Shown in pieces: positions 1 to 8,452 of a stretch of DNA of 64,000 nt. How positions within the stretch are numbered: position 1 is the stretch's first letter; each line of letters starts with the position of its first letter. The translations under genes were made by a program, and so were the position numbers. The DNA is from Escherichia fergusonii ATCC 35469 (GTDB taxonomy: Bacteria; Pseudomonadota; Gammaproteobacteria; Enterobacterales; Enterobacteriaceae): the NCBI RefSeq assembly GCF_000026225.1, contig NC_011740.1, positions 1,860,001 to 1,924,000 on the forward strand, written 5' to 3'. The notes beneath the pieces are model-generated. The model had not been told where the DNA came from, ran no database searches, and saw nothing but the letters and a program-made list of their open reading frames with translations.

Positions 1-407
1 CGGGCGGCAAAGTTTACCCGGCAATATGTTTAAACCCAACTATTTTGCGTATTCCTTTAACAAGGTAACTGTCTAATTTCCCTGACAGTGATAACGCGAA
101 CATGACAGCAGAATGTCAATAATGTGATCAACACCATTTTTCTGAATGTTAGTTATGCATTTTTTACGCTTGAATCGCGCCTATGCCATTGAAACGCATT
201 TGCAAGTACAGGCAATTTTCTTAATTGCCATCTACGCTTAATTTTAGAAGGCGTATCCAGGAGCACGTTATTCTCTTCGTCATGAAAGTGGCACGAGAGT
301 TGCTGTTGATTAGCATCAGACGTCGTTCAGTTTACCTCTTCCGGGAGCCTCTACTATTCATATGAACGGCTCTTAACCTGTGCTAAAAAACGAAAGGACG
401 GCATACC
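1..407. other. Intergenic region upstream of yeaG
   Basis: No gene is visible. In K-12 the gene to the left is mipA, reading away; its start is not recognisable here. The AT-rich stretch holds short inverted repeats and a sigma-54-type promoter element at 289-304, which leaves a leader of about 90 bases before yeaG. Confidence 0.6.
289..304 (+). promoter_or_regulatory. Sigma-54 (RpoN) -24/-12 promoter of yeaGH
   Basis: The sequence TGGCACGAGAGTTGCT fits the sigma-54 consensus (TGGCAC-N5-TTGC), with GG at 290-291 and GC at 302-303, exactly 12 bases apart. Transcription should begin near 315. yeaGH is known in E. coli as a nitrogen-stress and stationary-phase operon using RpoN and RpoS. I did not identify a clear NtrC site upstream. 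Confidence 0.8.
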
Positions 408-2342
408 ATGAATATATTCGATCACTATCGCCAGCGTTATGAAGCTGCCAAGGACGAAGAGTTCACACTGCAGGAGTTTCTTACCATTTGCCGGCAAGAT
501 CGCAGTGCATATGCCAATGCGGCAGAGCGGCTACTGATGGCTATTGGTGAGCCAGTCATGGTCGATACGGCCCAGGAACCCAGACTTTCTCGGCTCTTCT
601 CTAACCGGGTCATCGCACGTTATCCGGCCTTTGAAGAGTTTTACGGCATGGAAGACGCGATTGAACAGATTGTCTCTTATCTGAAACACGCGGCTCAGGG
701 GCTGGAAGAGAAGAAACAAATCCTGTATCTGCTGGGGCCTGTGGGTGGGGGTAAGTCGTCACTTGCTGAACGACTGAAATCATTAATGCAACGCGTGCCT
801 ATTTATGTATTGAGCGCCAACGGTGAACGAAGCCCGGTGAACGATCATCCGTTCTGTCTGTTTAATCCACAGGAAGATGCGCAGATTCTTGAAAAAGAGT
901 ACGGTATTCCGCGTCGCTACCTTGGCACTATTATGTCGCCGTGGGCAGCTAAACGGCTGCATGAATTTGGCGGCGACATCACTAAATTCCGGGTGGTAAA
1001 AGTCTGGCCGTCCATCCTGCAGCAAATCGCCATCGCTAAAACTGAACCTGGCGATGAGAACAACCAGGATATTTCAGCGTTAGTGGGCAAAGTCGATATT
1101 CGTAAACTCGAACACTATGCGCAGAACGATCCAGACGCCTACGGCTATTCCGGTGCACTGTGTCGCGCCAACCAGGGGATTATGGAATTTGTCGAGATGT
1201 TTAAAGCACCGATTAAAGTGCTGCATCCACTGTTAACCGCCACTCAGGAAGGTAACTACAACGGGACGGAAGGTATCTCCGCCCTGCCGTTTAACGGGAT
1301 TATTCTTGCCCACTCGAACGAATCCGAATGGGTCACTTTCCGTAATAACAAGAACAACGAAGCTTTCCTCGACCGCGTTTATATCGTGAAAGTACCGTAT
1401 TGCTTGCGTATTTCCGAAGAGATCAAAATCTACGAGAAATTGCTTAATCATAGTGAACTGACTCACGCCCCGTGTGCGCCTGGCACACTCGAAACACTAT
1501 CACGCTTTTCGATTCTTTCGCGCCTGAAAGAGCCAGAAAACTCCAGTATTTATTCAAAGATGCGGGTTTATGATGGCGAAAGTCTGAAAGACACTGATCC
1601 CAAAGCCAAGTCGTATCAGGAATATCGTGATTACGCAGGCGTTGATGAAGGGATGAACGGTCTGTCCACGCGTTTCGCGTTTAAGATCCTCTCCAGGGTG
1701 TTTAACTTTGACCATGTGGAAGTGGCGGCAAACCCTGTTCATCTGTTCTACGTACTGGAACAACAGATAGAACGCGAGCAGTTCCCCCAGGAGCAGGCAG
1801 AACGCTATCTGGAGTTCCTGAAAGGTTATCTGATTCCGAAATATGCCGAGTTTATCGGTAAAGAGATTCAGACTGCGTATCTTGAATCCTATTCTGAATA
1901 TGGACAGAACATTTTTGACCGTTATGTCACTTATGCAGATTTCTGGATTCAGGATCAGGAGTATCGCGACCCGGATACCGGGCAGTTGTTTGACCGCGAA
2001 TCTCTCAACGCTGAGCTGGAGAAAATCGAAAAACCGGCGGGGATCAGCAATCCGAAGGATTTCCGCAACGAGATCGTCAACTTTGTACTGCGCGCCAGAG
2101 CGAATAATAGCGGACGGAATCCAAACTGGACCAGTTACGAAAAACTGCGCACGGTTATTGAGAAAAAAATGTTCTCCAATACCGAGGAGCTGCTGCCGGT
2201 GATTTCGTTTAACGCCAAAACCTCGACAGATGAGCAGAAAAAACACGACGATTTTGTCGACCGTATGATGGAGAAAGGCTACACCCGTAAACAGGTACGT
2301 TTACTGTGCGAATGGTATTTGCGCGTACGTAAATCGTCTTAA
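408..2342 (+). CDS. yeaG: PrkA-type stress serine protein kinase YeaG
   Basis: A 644-residue protein, the same length as E. coli YeaG. The N-terminal AAA+/PrkA domain has a Walker A motif GPVGGGKS at residues 110-117, followed by the PrkA C-terminal kinase-like region. It is a cytoplasmic ATP-binding protein that in E. coli has kinase activity and affects survival under sustained nitrogen starvation and stationary phase. The downstream partner yeaH lies 112 bases away with an inverted repeat between them. The start follows an AAAGGA-like ribosome site. Regulation is probably from the RpoN promoter at 289-304. The substrate cannot be read from sequence. Confidence 0.96.
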   Translation: MNIFDHYRQRYEAAKDEEFTLQEFLTICRQDRSAYANAAERLLMAIGEPVMVDTAQEPRLSRLFSNRVIARYPAFEEFYGMEDAIEQIVSYLKHAAQGLEEKKQILYLLGPVGGGKSSLAERLKSLMQRVPIYVLSANGERSPVNDHPFCLFNPQEDAQILEKEYGIPRRYLGTIMSPWAAKRLHEFGGDITKFRVVKVWPSILQQIAIAKTEPGDENNQDISALVGKVDIRKLEHYAQNDPDAYGYSGALCRANQGIMEFVEMFKAPIKVLHPLLTATQEGNYNGTEGISALPFNGIILAHSNESEWVTFRNNKNNEAFLDRVYIVKVPYCLRISEEIKIYEKLLNHSELTHAPCAPGTLETLSRFSILSRLKEPENSSIYSKMRVYDGESLKDTDPKAKSYQEYRDYAGVDEGMNGLSTRFAFKILSRVFNFDHVEVAANPVHLFYVLEQQIEREQFPQEQAERYLEFLKGYLIPKYAEFIGKEIQTAYLESYSEYGQNIFDRYVTYADFWIQDQEYRDPDTGQLFDRESLNAELEKIEKPAGISNPKDFRNEIVNFVLRARANNSGRNPNWTSYEKLRTVIEKKMFSNTEELLPVISFNAKTSTDEQKKHDDFVDRMMEKGYTRKQVRLLCEWYLRVRKSS

Positions 2343-2349
2343 CAACCAT

Positions 2350-2374
2350 GGCCCGGTACGCATGCTACCGGGCC
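2350..2374. repeat. Inverted repeat between yeaG and yeaH
   Basis: A perfect 9-base stem (GGCCCGGTA / TACCGGGCC) with a 7-base loop. There is no T-run after it, so it looks like an intercistronic mRNA hairpin rather than a terminator. It may set the relative amounts of yeaG and yeaH message (inference). Confidence 0.7.
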
Positions 2375-2454
2375 TACAACGACAGCGAACCGTGGGCCAG
2401 AGAAGCGGCAACACAGGCGTAGCATAAAGTTGGCAAATGCAGTACGGGGGGCAT

Positions 2455-3738
2455 ATGACCTGGTTTATTGACCGGCGTCTTAACGGCAAAAATAAGAGCA
2501 TGGTGAATCGCCAGCGCTTCTTACGCCGTTACAAAGCGCAAATTAAACAGTCGATCTCCGAGGCCATTAATAAGCGTTCGGTTACCGACGTAGATAGCGG
2601 CGAGTCCGTTTCTATTCCGACGGAAGACATTAGCGAACCGATGTTTCATCAGGGGCGTGGTGGTTTACGCCATCGTGTGCATCCAGGAAACGACCATTTT
2701 GTACAGAGCGACCGTATCGAACGTCCTCAGGGCGGTGGTGGTGGTTCAGGAAGCGGTCAGGGCCAGGCCAGTCAGGACGGTGAAGGTCAGGATGAGTTTG
2801 TTTTTCAGATCTCGAAAGATGAATATCTTGATCTGCTCTTTGAAGATTTGGCCTTACCTAATCTCAAGCGTAACCAGCAACGACAGTTAACAGAGTATAA
2901 AACGCATCGCGCAGGATATACCGCTAACGGTGTTCCGGCGAATATAAGTGTTGTGCGCTCGTTGCAGAACTCACTGGCACGTCGTACCGCTATGACCGCA
3001 GGTAAACGACGTGAGCTACATGCTTTGGAAGAAACACTGCAAATCATTAGCAACAGTGAACCCGCTCAGCTTCTGGAAGAAGAGCGGTTGCGTAAAGAAA
3101 TTGCTGAACTGCGGGAGAAAATCTCTCGCGTACCATTTATCGATACTTTCGATCTTCGTTACAAAAACTACGAGAAGCGCCCTGACCCTTCCAGTCAGGC
3201 AGTCATGTTCTGCCTGATGGACGTTTCAGGATCGATGGACCAATCCACCAAAGATATGGCTAAGCGCTTCTATATCCTGCTATATCTGTTTTTAAGCCGT
3301 ACCTATAAAAACGTGGAAGTGGTGTATATACGTCACCATACTCAGGCGAAGGAAGTTGATGAGCATGAGTTTTTCTACTCGCAAGAAACCGGCGGTACTA
3401 TCGTTTCCAGCGCATTGAAGCTGATGGATGAAGTCGTCCAGGCGCGTTATGACCCGGCGCAATGGAATATTTATGCAGCACAAGCCTCAGATGGTGACAA
3501 CTGGGCAGATGACTCGCCACTTTGCCATGAAATTCTGGCGAAAAAACTACTCCCCGTTGTGCGATATTACAGCTATATCGAAATAACCCGACGTGCTCAT
3601 CAAACGTTATGGCGAGAATATGAGCATTTACAATCAACTTTCGAAAACTTTGCAATGCAGCATATTCGCGATCAGGACGATATTTATCCGGTATTCCGCG
3701 AATTGTTTCATAAGCAAAACGCTACTGTTAAAGATTAA
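2455..3738 (+). CDS. yeaH: DUF444/VWA-like protein YeaH
   Basis: A 427-residue protein, equal in length to K-12 YeaH with few visible substitutions. It has a Gly/Ser/Gln-rich linker near residues 98-115 and a von Willebrand A-like domain with the metal-site motif MDVSGSMD (D256-x-S258-x-S260). The family (DUF444) is regularly encoded next to PrkA-type kinases, and the two are thought to work together in stress adaptation. The ATG at 2455 is chosen over upstream in-frame codons because it sits behind a G-rich ribosome site and matches the family start. The biochemical role is unknown. Confidence 0.95.
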   Translation: MTWFIDRRLNGKNKSMVNRQRFLRRYKAQIKQSISEAINKRSVTDVDSGESVSIPTEDISEPMFHQGRGGLRHRVHPGNDHFVQSDRIERPQGGGGGSGSGQGQASQDGEGQDEFVFQISKDEYLDLLFEDLALPNLKRNQQRQLTEYKTHRAGYTANGVPANISVVRSLQNSLARRTAMTAGKRRELHALEETLQIISNSEPAQLLEEERLRKEIAELREKISRVPFIDTFDLRYKNYEKRPDPSSQAVMFCLMDVSGSMDQSTKDMAKRFYILLYLFLSRTYKNVEVVYIRHHTQAKEVDEHEFFYSQETGGTIVSSALKLMDEVVQARYDPAQWNIYAAQASDGDNWADDSPLCHEILAKKLLPVVRYYSYIEITRRAHQTLWREYEHLQSTFENFAMQHIRDQDDIYPVFRELFHKQNATVKD

Positions 3739-3746
3739 TGACTAAT

Positions 3747-3774
3747 TTCAGCCAGCAATTGATCGCTGGCTGAA
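3747..3774 (+). terminator. Hairpin after yeaH
   Basis: A perfect 10-base stem (TTCAGCCAGC / GCTGGCTGAA) with an 8-base loop, 9 bases after the yeaH stop. The following T-run is weak (TCATTAGCTTTTA), so it is a probable but not classical terminator. Confidence 0.55.
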
Positions 3775-4016
3775 TCATTAGCTTTTATGTAAATTCATAC
3801 GTTATTATAAAGACAAATCATGACATACTGATATTATAAATTTCGTTATCTTTACAATTGATTGTTAAAACAATCATTCGGAAAAAACTTCATATACTCT
3901 CTGGTTTTCTCGCGCTATATTTTATTTATTAAAATAGCAGTAAGAAAAATTGATCTTCGTCAAAACTGCAAATTTGATGCATCAATAAAATCCAATCCTC
4001 ACAGTCCCCCTTATTA

Positions 4017-5363
4017 ATGGTATTTATGGGCACACAAAAAATTAAAGCGCAAAGCTTTTTTATATTCACGTTGTTATTGACACTCATCCTTTTTTGCATT
4101 ACCACGTTATACAATGAAAATACAAATGTAAAACTCATTCCCCAAATGAATTACCTGATGGTTGTAGTGGCATTATTGTTTCTTAACACCATCATTTTCC
4201 TTTTCATGTTGATGAAGTATTTTACCAATAAGGATATTCTTCCCACGCTTATCTTAAGCCTGGCATTTTTAAGTGGATTAATCTATCTTATTGAAACTAT
4301 TGTAGTTATTCAAAACCCAATCAATGAAAGCACACTCATTCAAACCAAATCGAATGATGTGTCTATTTTTTATGTTTTCCGTCAGTTAAGCTTTATCTTT
4401 CTGGTGGGATTAGCGCTCATTTGCTCAGATCAAAAAACTCAAGCACTAATTAATAATAAAAGAAAATTTTACATTCTGCTGGTAGCGATGGTGCCATTTT
4501 TAGTCTTCCCTTTTATAGCACACAATCTGAGTAGTTATAATCCCGATTACGCTTTATACGTGGTGGATTATTGCCCAAATAACCATACAGCGACATGGGG
4601 AATTAATTACACCAAAATTTTAGTATGCCTGTGGGCATTTTTACTTTTTTTTATCGTAGCACGTACTGGTTTGACTTCGGATGTTTGGCCATGCATTGCC
4701 CTATTATGCCTTGCATCACTTTGTTGTAACCTCTTATTATTAACCCTGGATGAATATAACTACACCATTTGGTATATAAGCCGTGGTATAGAAGTATCGA
4801 GTAAACTTTTTGTTGTTTCATTCCTGATTTACAATATTTTTCAGGAACTGCAATTATCCAGTAAATTAGCGATTAATGATGTATTAACAAATATTTATAA
4901 CCGTCGTTATTTTTTTAATAAACTCGATAGATTATTAAACAGCCATCAACTGCCCGTAATTTGCATCATGATGATTGACATTGATCAGTTTAAAAAAATC
5001 AATAATCAATGGGGACATCAGGTTGGCGATAAAGTGCTGGTATCGGTCGTTGACATTATCCAGCAGAGCGTCCGGCCGGATGATATCTTTGCACGATTAG
5101 AAGGCGAAGTATTTGGCTTGATCTTCACCGACCTGAATCATGCACAGGCAAAAATCATTGCTGAACGTATACGAAAAAATGTGGAATTTCTTAGTGCCGC
5201 TGGCAATATTTACGATATACCTCAGCAAATGACTATCAGTATCGGTGCTGTCTATACCGAATGCCAAAATCTCACTGTCTCGCAAATTATGACAGCCAGT
5301 GATGCCGCCCTTTCTAATGCCAAACATAATGGTGGCAATCAGGTGATTATTCATCGGATATAA
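4017..5363 (+). CDS. cdgI: Membrane protein with degenerate GGDEF domain, CdgI
   Basis: About 448 residues. The N-terminal ~270 residues hold many hydrophobic segments (MASE-type sensor), followed by a C-terminal GGDEF-family domain. The signature is EGEVF at residues 362-366 instead of GGDEF, so diguanylate cyclase activity is unlikely. The inhibitory-site motif RxxD is kept (RPDD, 353-356, correct 5-residue spacing), which suggests a c-di-GMP-binding effector. The start is uncertain: ATG at 4017 or 4026, neither with a strong ribosome site. The gene is AT-rich compared with its neighbours. From memory K-12 YeaI is somewhat longer at the N-terminus. Confidence 0.88.
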   Translation: MVFMGTQKIKAQSFFIFTLLLTLILFCITTLYNENTNVKLIPQMNYLMVVVALLFLNTIIFLFMLMKYFTNKDILPTLILSLAFLSGLIYLIETIVVIQNPINESTLIQTKSNDVSIFYVFRQLSFIFLVGLALICSDQKTQALINNKRKFYILLVAMVPFLVFPFIAHNLSSYNPDYALYVVDYCPNNHTATWGINYTKILVCLWAFLLFFIVARTGLTSDVWPCIALLCLASLCCNLLLLTLDEYNYTIWYISRGIEVSSKLFVVSFLIYNIFQELQLSSKLAINDVLTNIYNRRYFFNKLDRLLNSHQLPVICIMMIDIDQFKKINNQWGHQVGDKVLVSVVDIIQQSVRPDDIFARLEGEVFGLIFTDLNHAQAKIIAERIRKNVEFLSAAGNIYDIPQQMTISIGAVYTECQNLTVSQIMTASDAALSNAKHNGGNQVIIHRI

Positions 5364-5377
5364 ATGAGAATTTATTC

Positions 5378-5417
5378 ACAACCACGTCATAACGACGTGG
5401 TTGTTGATACATTTTTT
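5378..5417 (+). terminator. Terminator after cdgI
   Basis: A perfect 11-base stem (5378-5388 with 5394-5404) with a 5-base loop, followed by TGATACATTTTTT. Confidence 0.7.
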
Positions 5418-5545
5418 ATCAAACTAACTCTAAATTTCCCTGTTTCTTGGCCGCGCGCTGAGTATAATTACCCGCCTTTGCGCCGTTCGCTTCGCGTATT
5501 TCATCTGATTTTCTCATTTCCCTGACAGGAGGAGTGCTAAATATC

Positions 5546-7036
5546 ATGAAATTGCACCATAGAATGCTCCGGCATTTTATCGCCGCAAGTGTCATTATAC
5601 TGACTTCTTCCTTCCTTATTTACGAACTCATTGCCAGCGACCGGGCAATGACCGCCTATCTGCACTACATTGTGCAGCGAGCTGATTCGTCTTTTTTGTA
5701 TGATAAATATCAGAACCAGAGCATAGCCGCGCACCTGATGCGGGCCTTTGCTACGCCCAGAGAACCCATTAGTGATGAACAAAAACAGGATATTTGCCGT
5801 TCCTGGGAAAGCATGAACGGCATTTACGGTATGAACCTTGTGCGTCATACCTACCCAGGTTTGCACGGTACACTGCAATCGACTTCCGCAGATTGTAATG
5901 ATCTGGCCGAGGATATTTCCTTGCTGCCTGCTTTTGACCAGGCCGTAAAAGCAAATCGCCATCAGGATGATTATGGTAAAGGCTTAGGTCTCACTGAAGA
6001 GAAGTTTCACTATTACCTCGATCTCAGTAATCGTTATGTCTATTTTTACGAGCAGATCGACTCCGAAAATTTCATCATGAACAACTGGTCCTTTTTACAT
6101 CGGGGCACCATGGGGATCGACCATAAAATACTCGACAATGTCTTTACCGGCAGAACGGTGCTTTCCAGTATTTATAAGGATAATCTTACCGGGAAAAATA
6201 TCATGAGTTTTTTAACCCCGGTTTATCGTGCCGGGCAGTTGAAAGGTATGGTGCTGGTCGATATTGACAACGAAAATCTTTATAACATTTTCTATACAAG
6301 AAACCGCCCACTGGCGTGGCAATATCTCAATGTCACACTGAGTGATTTGGATTCTGGCCAGGATATTGTCGTTCACAAAAGTGAAAGCAATCTCTTTTCC
6401 TACGTTAAATACGTCCAGGATTTACCTGGCGGTATGCGCATCACTTTATCGCTGGATATCCTCTATTTCTTTGCTTCTTCCTGGAAAGCCTTTGCTTTCT
6501 ATTTAGTGGCGACTGCCCTGCTGCTAAATATGGTACGCATGCATTTTCGTCTCTACTTCAATGTTACGCGTGAAAATATCAGCGATGCGATGACGGGATT
6601 GTATAACCGCAAAATTCTGACCTCATCCCTTGAGCAGCGTTTGCAACGATTAGCTGAAACGGGAAAAGCCGTATTTTTTATCTCGCTGGATTTAGACAAC
6701 CTGAAAGTGATTAATGACACGTTGGGTCATCATGAAGGGGATCTGGCTATTTCTCTGCTGGCAAAGGCAATAAAAAGCTCGGTGCGTAAGAGTGATTATG
6801 CAATTCGCCTCGGTGGTGATGAATTTTGCGTGATCTTGATCGATTCCACCGAAGAGACCGCCTCTGGCCTCGCTGACCGTATTGCGAAAAAAATGCATAG
6901 CATTGCGCCGGATAAAGATTTCCGCTTTTCTTCTGGCTATTACAGGATGAAACCAGGCGATACGCTTAATGATGCTTATAAAGCTTCCGATGCACAACTC
7001 TATATCAACAAACATCAACATCACATGTCTTCGTGA
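5546..7036 (+). CDS. dgcJ: Membrane diguanylate cyclase DgcJ
   Basis: A 496-residue inner-membrane enzyme that makes c-di-GMP from two GTP. One N-terminal membrane helix (about residues 10-30), a ~280-residue periplasmic sensor region, a second helix near 315-335, then a GGDEF domain. The signature GGDEF is intact at 423-427 and the product-inhibition motif RKSD is at 414-417. ATG at 5546 is chosen because AGGAGG at 5527-5532 is too close to the GTG at 5534. The periplasmic part is markedly diverged from K-12 YeaJ while the GGDEF part is conserved. In E. coli DgcJ influences motility; it lies beside another GGDEF-family gene here. Confidence 0.95.
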   Translation: MKLHHRMLRHFIAASVIILTSSFLIYELIASDRAMTAYLHYIVQRADSSFLYDKYQNQSIAAHLMRAFATPREPISDEQKQDICRSWESMNGIYGMNLVRHTYPGLHGTLQSTSADCNDLAEDISLLPAFDQAVKANRHQDDYGKGLGLTEEKFHYYLDLSNRYVYFYEQIDSENFIMNNWSFLHRGTMGIDHKILDNVFTGRTVLSSIYKDNLTGKNIMSFLTPVYRAGQLKGMVLVDIDNENLYNIFYTRNRPLAWQYLNVTLSDLDSGQDIVVHKSESNLFSYVKYVQDLPGGMRITLSLDILYFFASSWKAFAFYLVATALLLNMVRMHFRLYFNVTRENISDAMTGLYNRKILTSSLEQRLQRLAETGKAVFFISLDLDNLKVINDTLGHHEGDLAISLLAKAIKSSVRKSDYAIRLGGDEFCVILIDSTEETASGLADRIAKKMHSIAPDKDFRFSSGYYRMKPGDTLNDAYKASDAQLYINKHQHHMSS

Positions 7037-7078
7037 TACCCTTGATGGTTGTTTTTGTAGGAAAATCGGGAGTTATCG

Positions 7079-7630
7079 ATGACTGAAGTTGTAAAAGGCA
7101 TGGCGACTCACCAACGGTTGATTGCCTTGCTGACACAAAAAGACGCGCAATACCGCGTGGTCAGCCATGAAGCAGTGGGTAAATGCGAAGCAGTTTCAGA
7201 AATTCGCGGCACTGCCCTTGGTCAGGGCGCAAAGGCACTGGTATGCAAAGTAAAAGGTAACGGTGTTAAGCAACATGTGCTGGCGATTCTGGCCGCTGAC
7301 CAGCAAGCTGACCTCGACCAGCTTGCGAAACATATCGGTGGCCTACGGGCTTCTCTTGCCAGCCCGGCGGAAGTAGATGCGCTGACCGGATGTGTTTTTG
7401 GCGCAATTCCGCCTTTCAGTTTTCACCCGGAGCTTAAGCTGGTTGCCGATCCGTTGCTCTTCGAACGTTTTGACGAAATCGCTTTCAATGCAGGCGTTCT
7501 GACAAAATCGGTCATTCTCAACACCGCTGACTATCTACGGATCGCGCAACCAGAACTGATTACCTTTCGTAAGGTGCAGCAGTCTGACCTCAACTTCCCC
7601 GTTCAAGAATCAGCACCGAAAGCACAATAA
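7079..7630 (+). CDS. yeaK: YbaK/ProX-type aminoacyl-tRNA deacylase YeaK, C-terminally extended
   Basis: A 183-residue cytoplasmic protein of the YbaK/EbsC/ProXp family. Members clear mischarged tRNAs in trans; E. coli YeaK has been linked to hydrolysis of Ser-tRNA. Residues 1-~164 align closely with K-12 YeaK (core stretches GKCEAVSEIRGTALGQGAKAL and PPFSFHPELKLVADPLLFERF recognisable). K-12 YeaK is remembered as 167 residues ending soon after the NFRR motif, whereas here translation runs on by about 16 residues. The extension overlaps the antisense gene yoaI by 41 bases. The start has a GGAG-type ribosome site. Confidence 0.93.
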   Translation: MTEVVKGMATHQRLIALLTQKDAQYRVVSHEAVGKCEAVSEIRGTALGQGAKALVCKVKGNGVKQHVLAILAADQQADLDQLAKHIGGLRASLASPAEVDALTGCVFGAIPPFSFHPELKLVADPLLFERFDEIAFNAGVLTKSVILNTADYLRIAQPELITFRKVQQSDLNFPVQESAPKAQ

Positions 7631-7694
7631 TTGCTGCAATGACAAAAAAGGATGATGTGATTATCAGTGTCTCAACAAACATTTGATCATTCAT
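7590..7694 (-). CDS. yoaI: Small membrane protein YoaI
   Basis: A 34-residue protein beginning MNDQMFVETLIITSSFF and ending LERGS, almost identical to K-12 YoaI (34 residues). It consists essentially of one hydrophobic membrane helix (about residues 8-29) with a charged C-terminal tail. It is convergent with yeaK and overlaps its last 41 bases. In K-12 yoaI is a PhoB- and PhoP-connected small protein, but no such operator was confirmed here. Length, start and sequence all match the family. Confidence 0.9.
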   Translation of the reverse strand: MNDQMFVETLIITSSFFVIAAIIVLSVLILERGS

Positions 7695-7839
7695 GGTGTC
7701 ACCCCGTGATGACAATGAGAACAGCTCACTGAATATTCATAGCGCTGATTGATGGCACTTTGATGACAACTTGCTCGTCATGGTTATATTTTCACCACAC
7801 ATCATCCACCAAAAAACGGACAAAAGATAAAAAAATCTG

Positions 7840-7878
7840 AATAAGCCTGCCAACAGTTGTAAAGTAAGCAGGCTTATT
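7840..7878 (+). terminator. Hairpin directly upstream of yeaL
   Basis: An 11-base perfect stem (AATAAGCCTGC at 7840-7850 with GCAGGCTTATT at 7868-7878), a 17-base loop and a short ATTTT tail, ending 20 bases before the yeaL start. It could be a leader hairpin of yeaL or a weak terminator; the position so close to the ribosome site suggests a leader role (inference). Confidence 0.5.
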
Positions 7879-7898
7879 ATTTTGGCAAGGAAACCACG

Positions 7899-8345
7899 AT
7901 GTTTGATGTCACCCTGCTGATCCTGTTGGGATTAGCTGCCCTTGGCTTTGTTAGCCATAACACCACTGTCGCAGTTTCAATTCTGGTTCTGATTATCGTT
8001 CGCGTAACGCCTCTGAGTACCTTCTTTCCGTGGATCGAAAAACAAGGCCTGACGATTGGGATAATTATTCTGACCATTGGCGTAATGGCACCTATCGCCA
8101 GTGGCTCACTGCCCCCCTCAACGTTAATTCACTCATTTTTTAACTGGAAATCACTGGTCGCAATTGCGGTTGGGGTGATTGTTTCCTGGCTGGGCGGTCG
8201 TGGCGTCACTCTTATGGGCAGCCAGCCACAACTGGTCGCCGGTCTGCTTGTGGGTACGGTTCTTGGCGTAGCACTGTTTCGTGGTGTTCCCGTTGGCCCG
8301 TTGATTGCTGCAGGACTGGTCTCGCTTATTGTCGGAAAACAGTAG
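7899..8345 (+). CDS. yeaL: UPF0756/DUF441 membrane protein YeaL
   Basis: A 148-residue inner-membrane protein with four predicted hydrophobic segments (about 5-25, 48-70, 82-105, 118-145), same length as K-12 YeaL and differing at only a few positions. Function unknown. A good ribosome site (CAAGGAAA) precedes the ATG. In K-12 the next gene is the repressor nimR; here it is missing and nimT follows after 107 bases. Confidence 0.94.
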   Translation: MFDVTLLILLGLAALGFVSHNTTVAVSILVLIIVRVTPLSTFFPWIEKQGLTIGIIILTIGVMAPIASGSLPPSTLIHSFFNWKSLVAIAVGVIVSWLGGRGVTLMGSQPQLVAGLLVGTVLGVALFRGVPVGPLIAAGLVSLIVGKQ

Positions 8346-8452
8346 CATTCGATTAGCCAAATCAAACCAATTATGTCATACCTCCGAAAACTCGCAGCAG
8401 GTCAGCCACTGCCGTAGTTAAGGTATGTCTCAACTGATTTCATGGGAAGACG

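Noticed and set aside
1554..2246. 230-residue antisense reading frame inside yeaG
   Set aside because: A shadow of the strongly biased yeaG codons; no recognisable domain and no ribosome site.
8346..8452. Short frame in the yeaL-nimT gap as a nimR remnant
   Set aside because: The translated piece stops after about 12 codons and shows no AraC-type helix-turn-helix residues.
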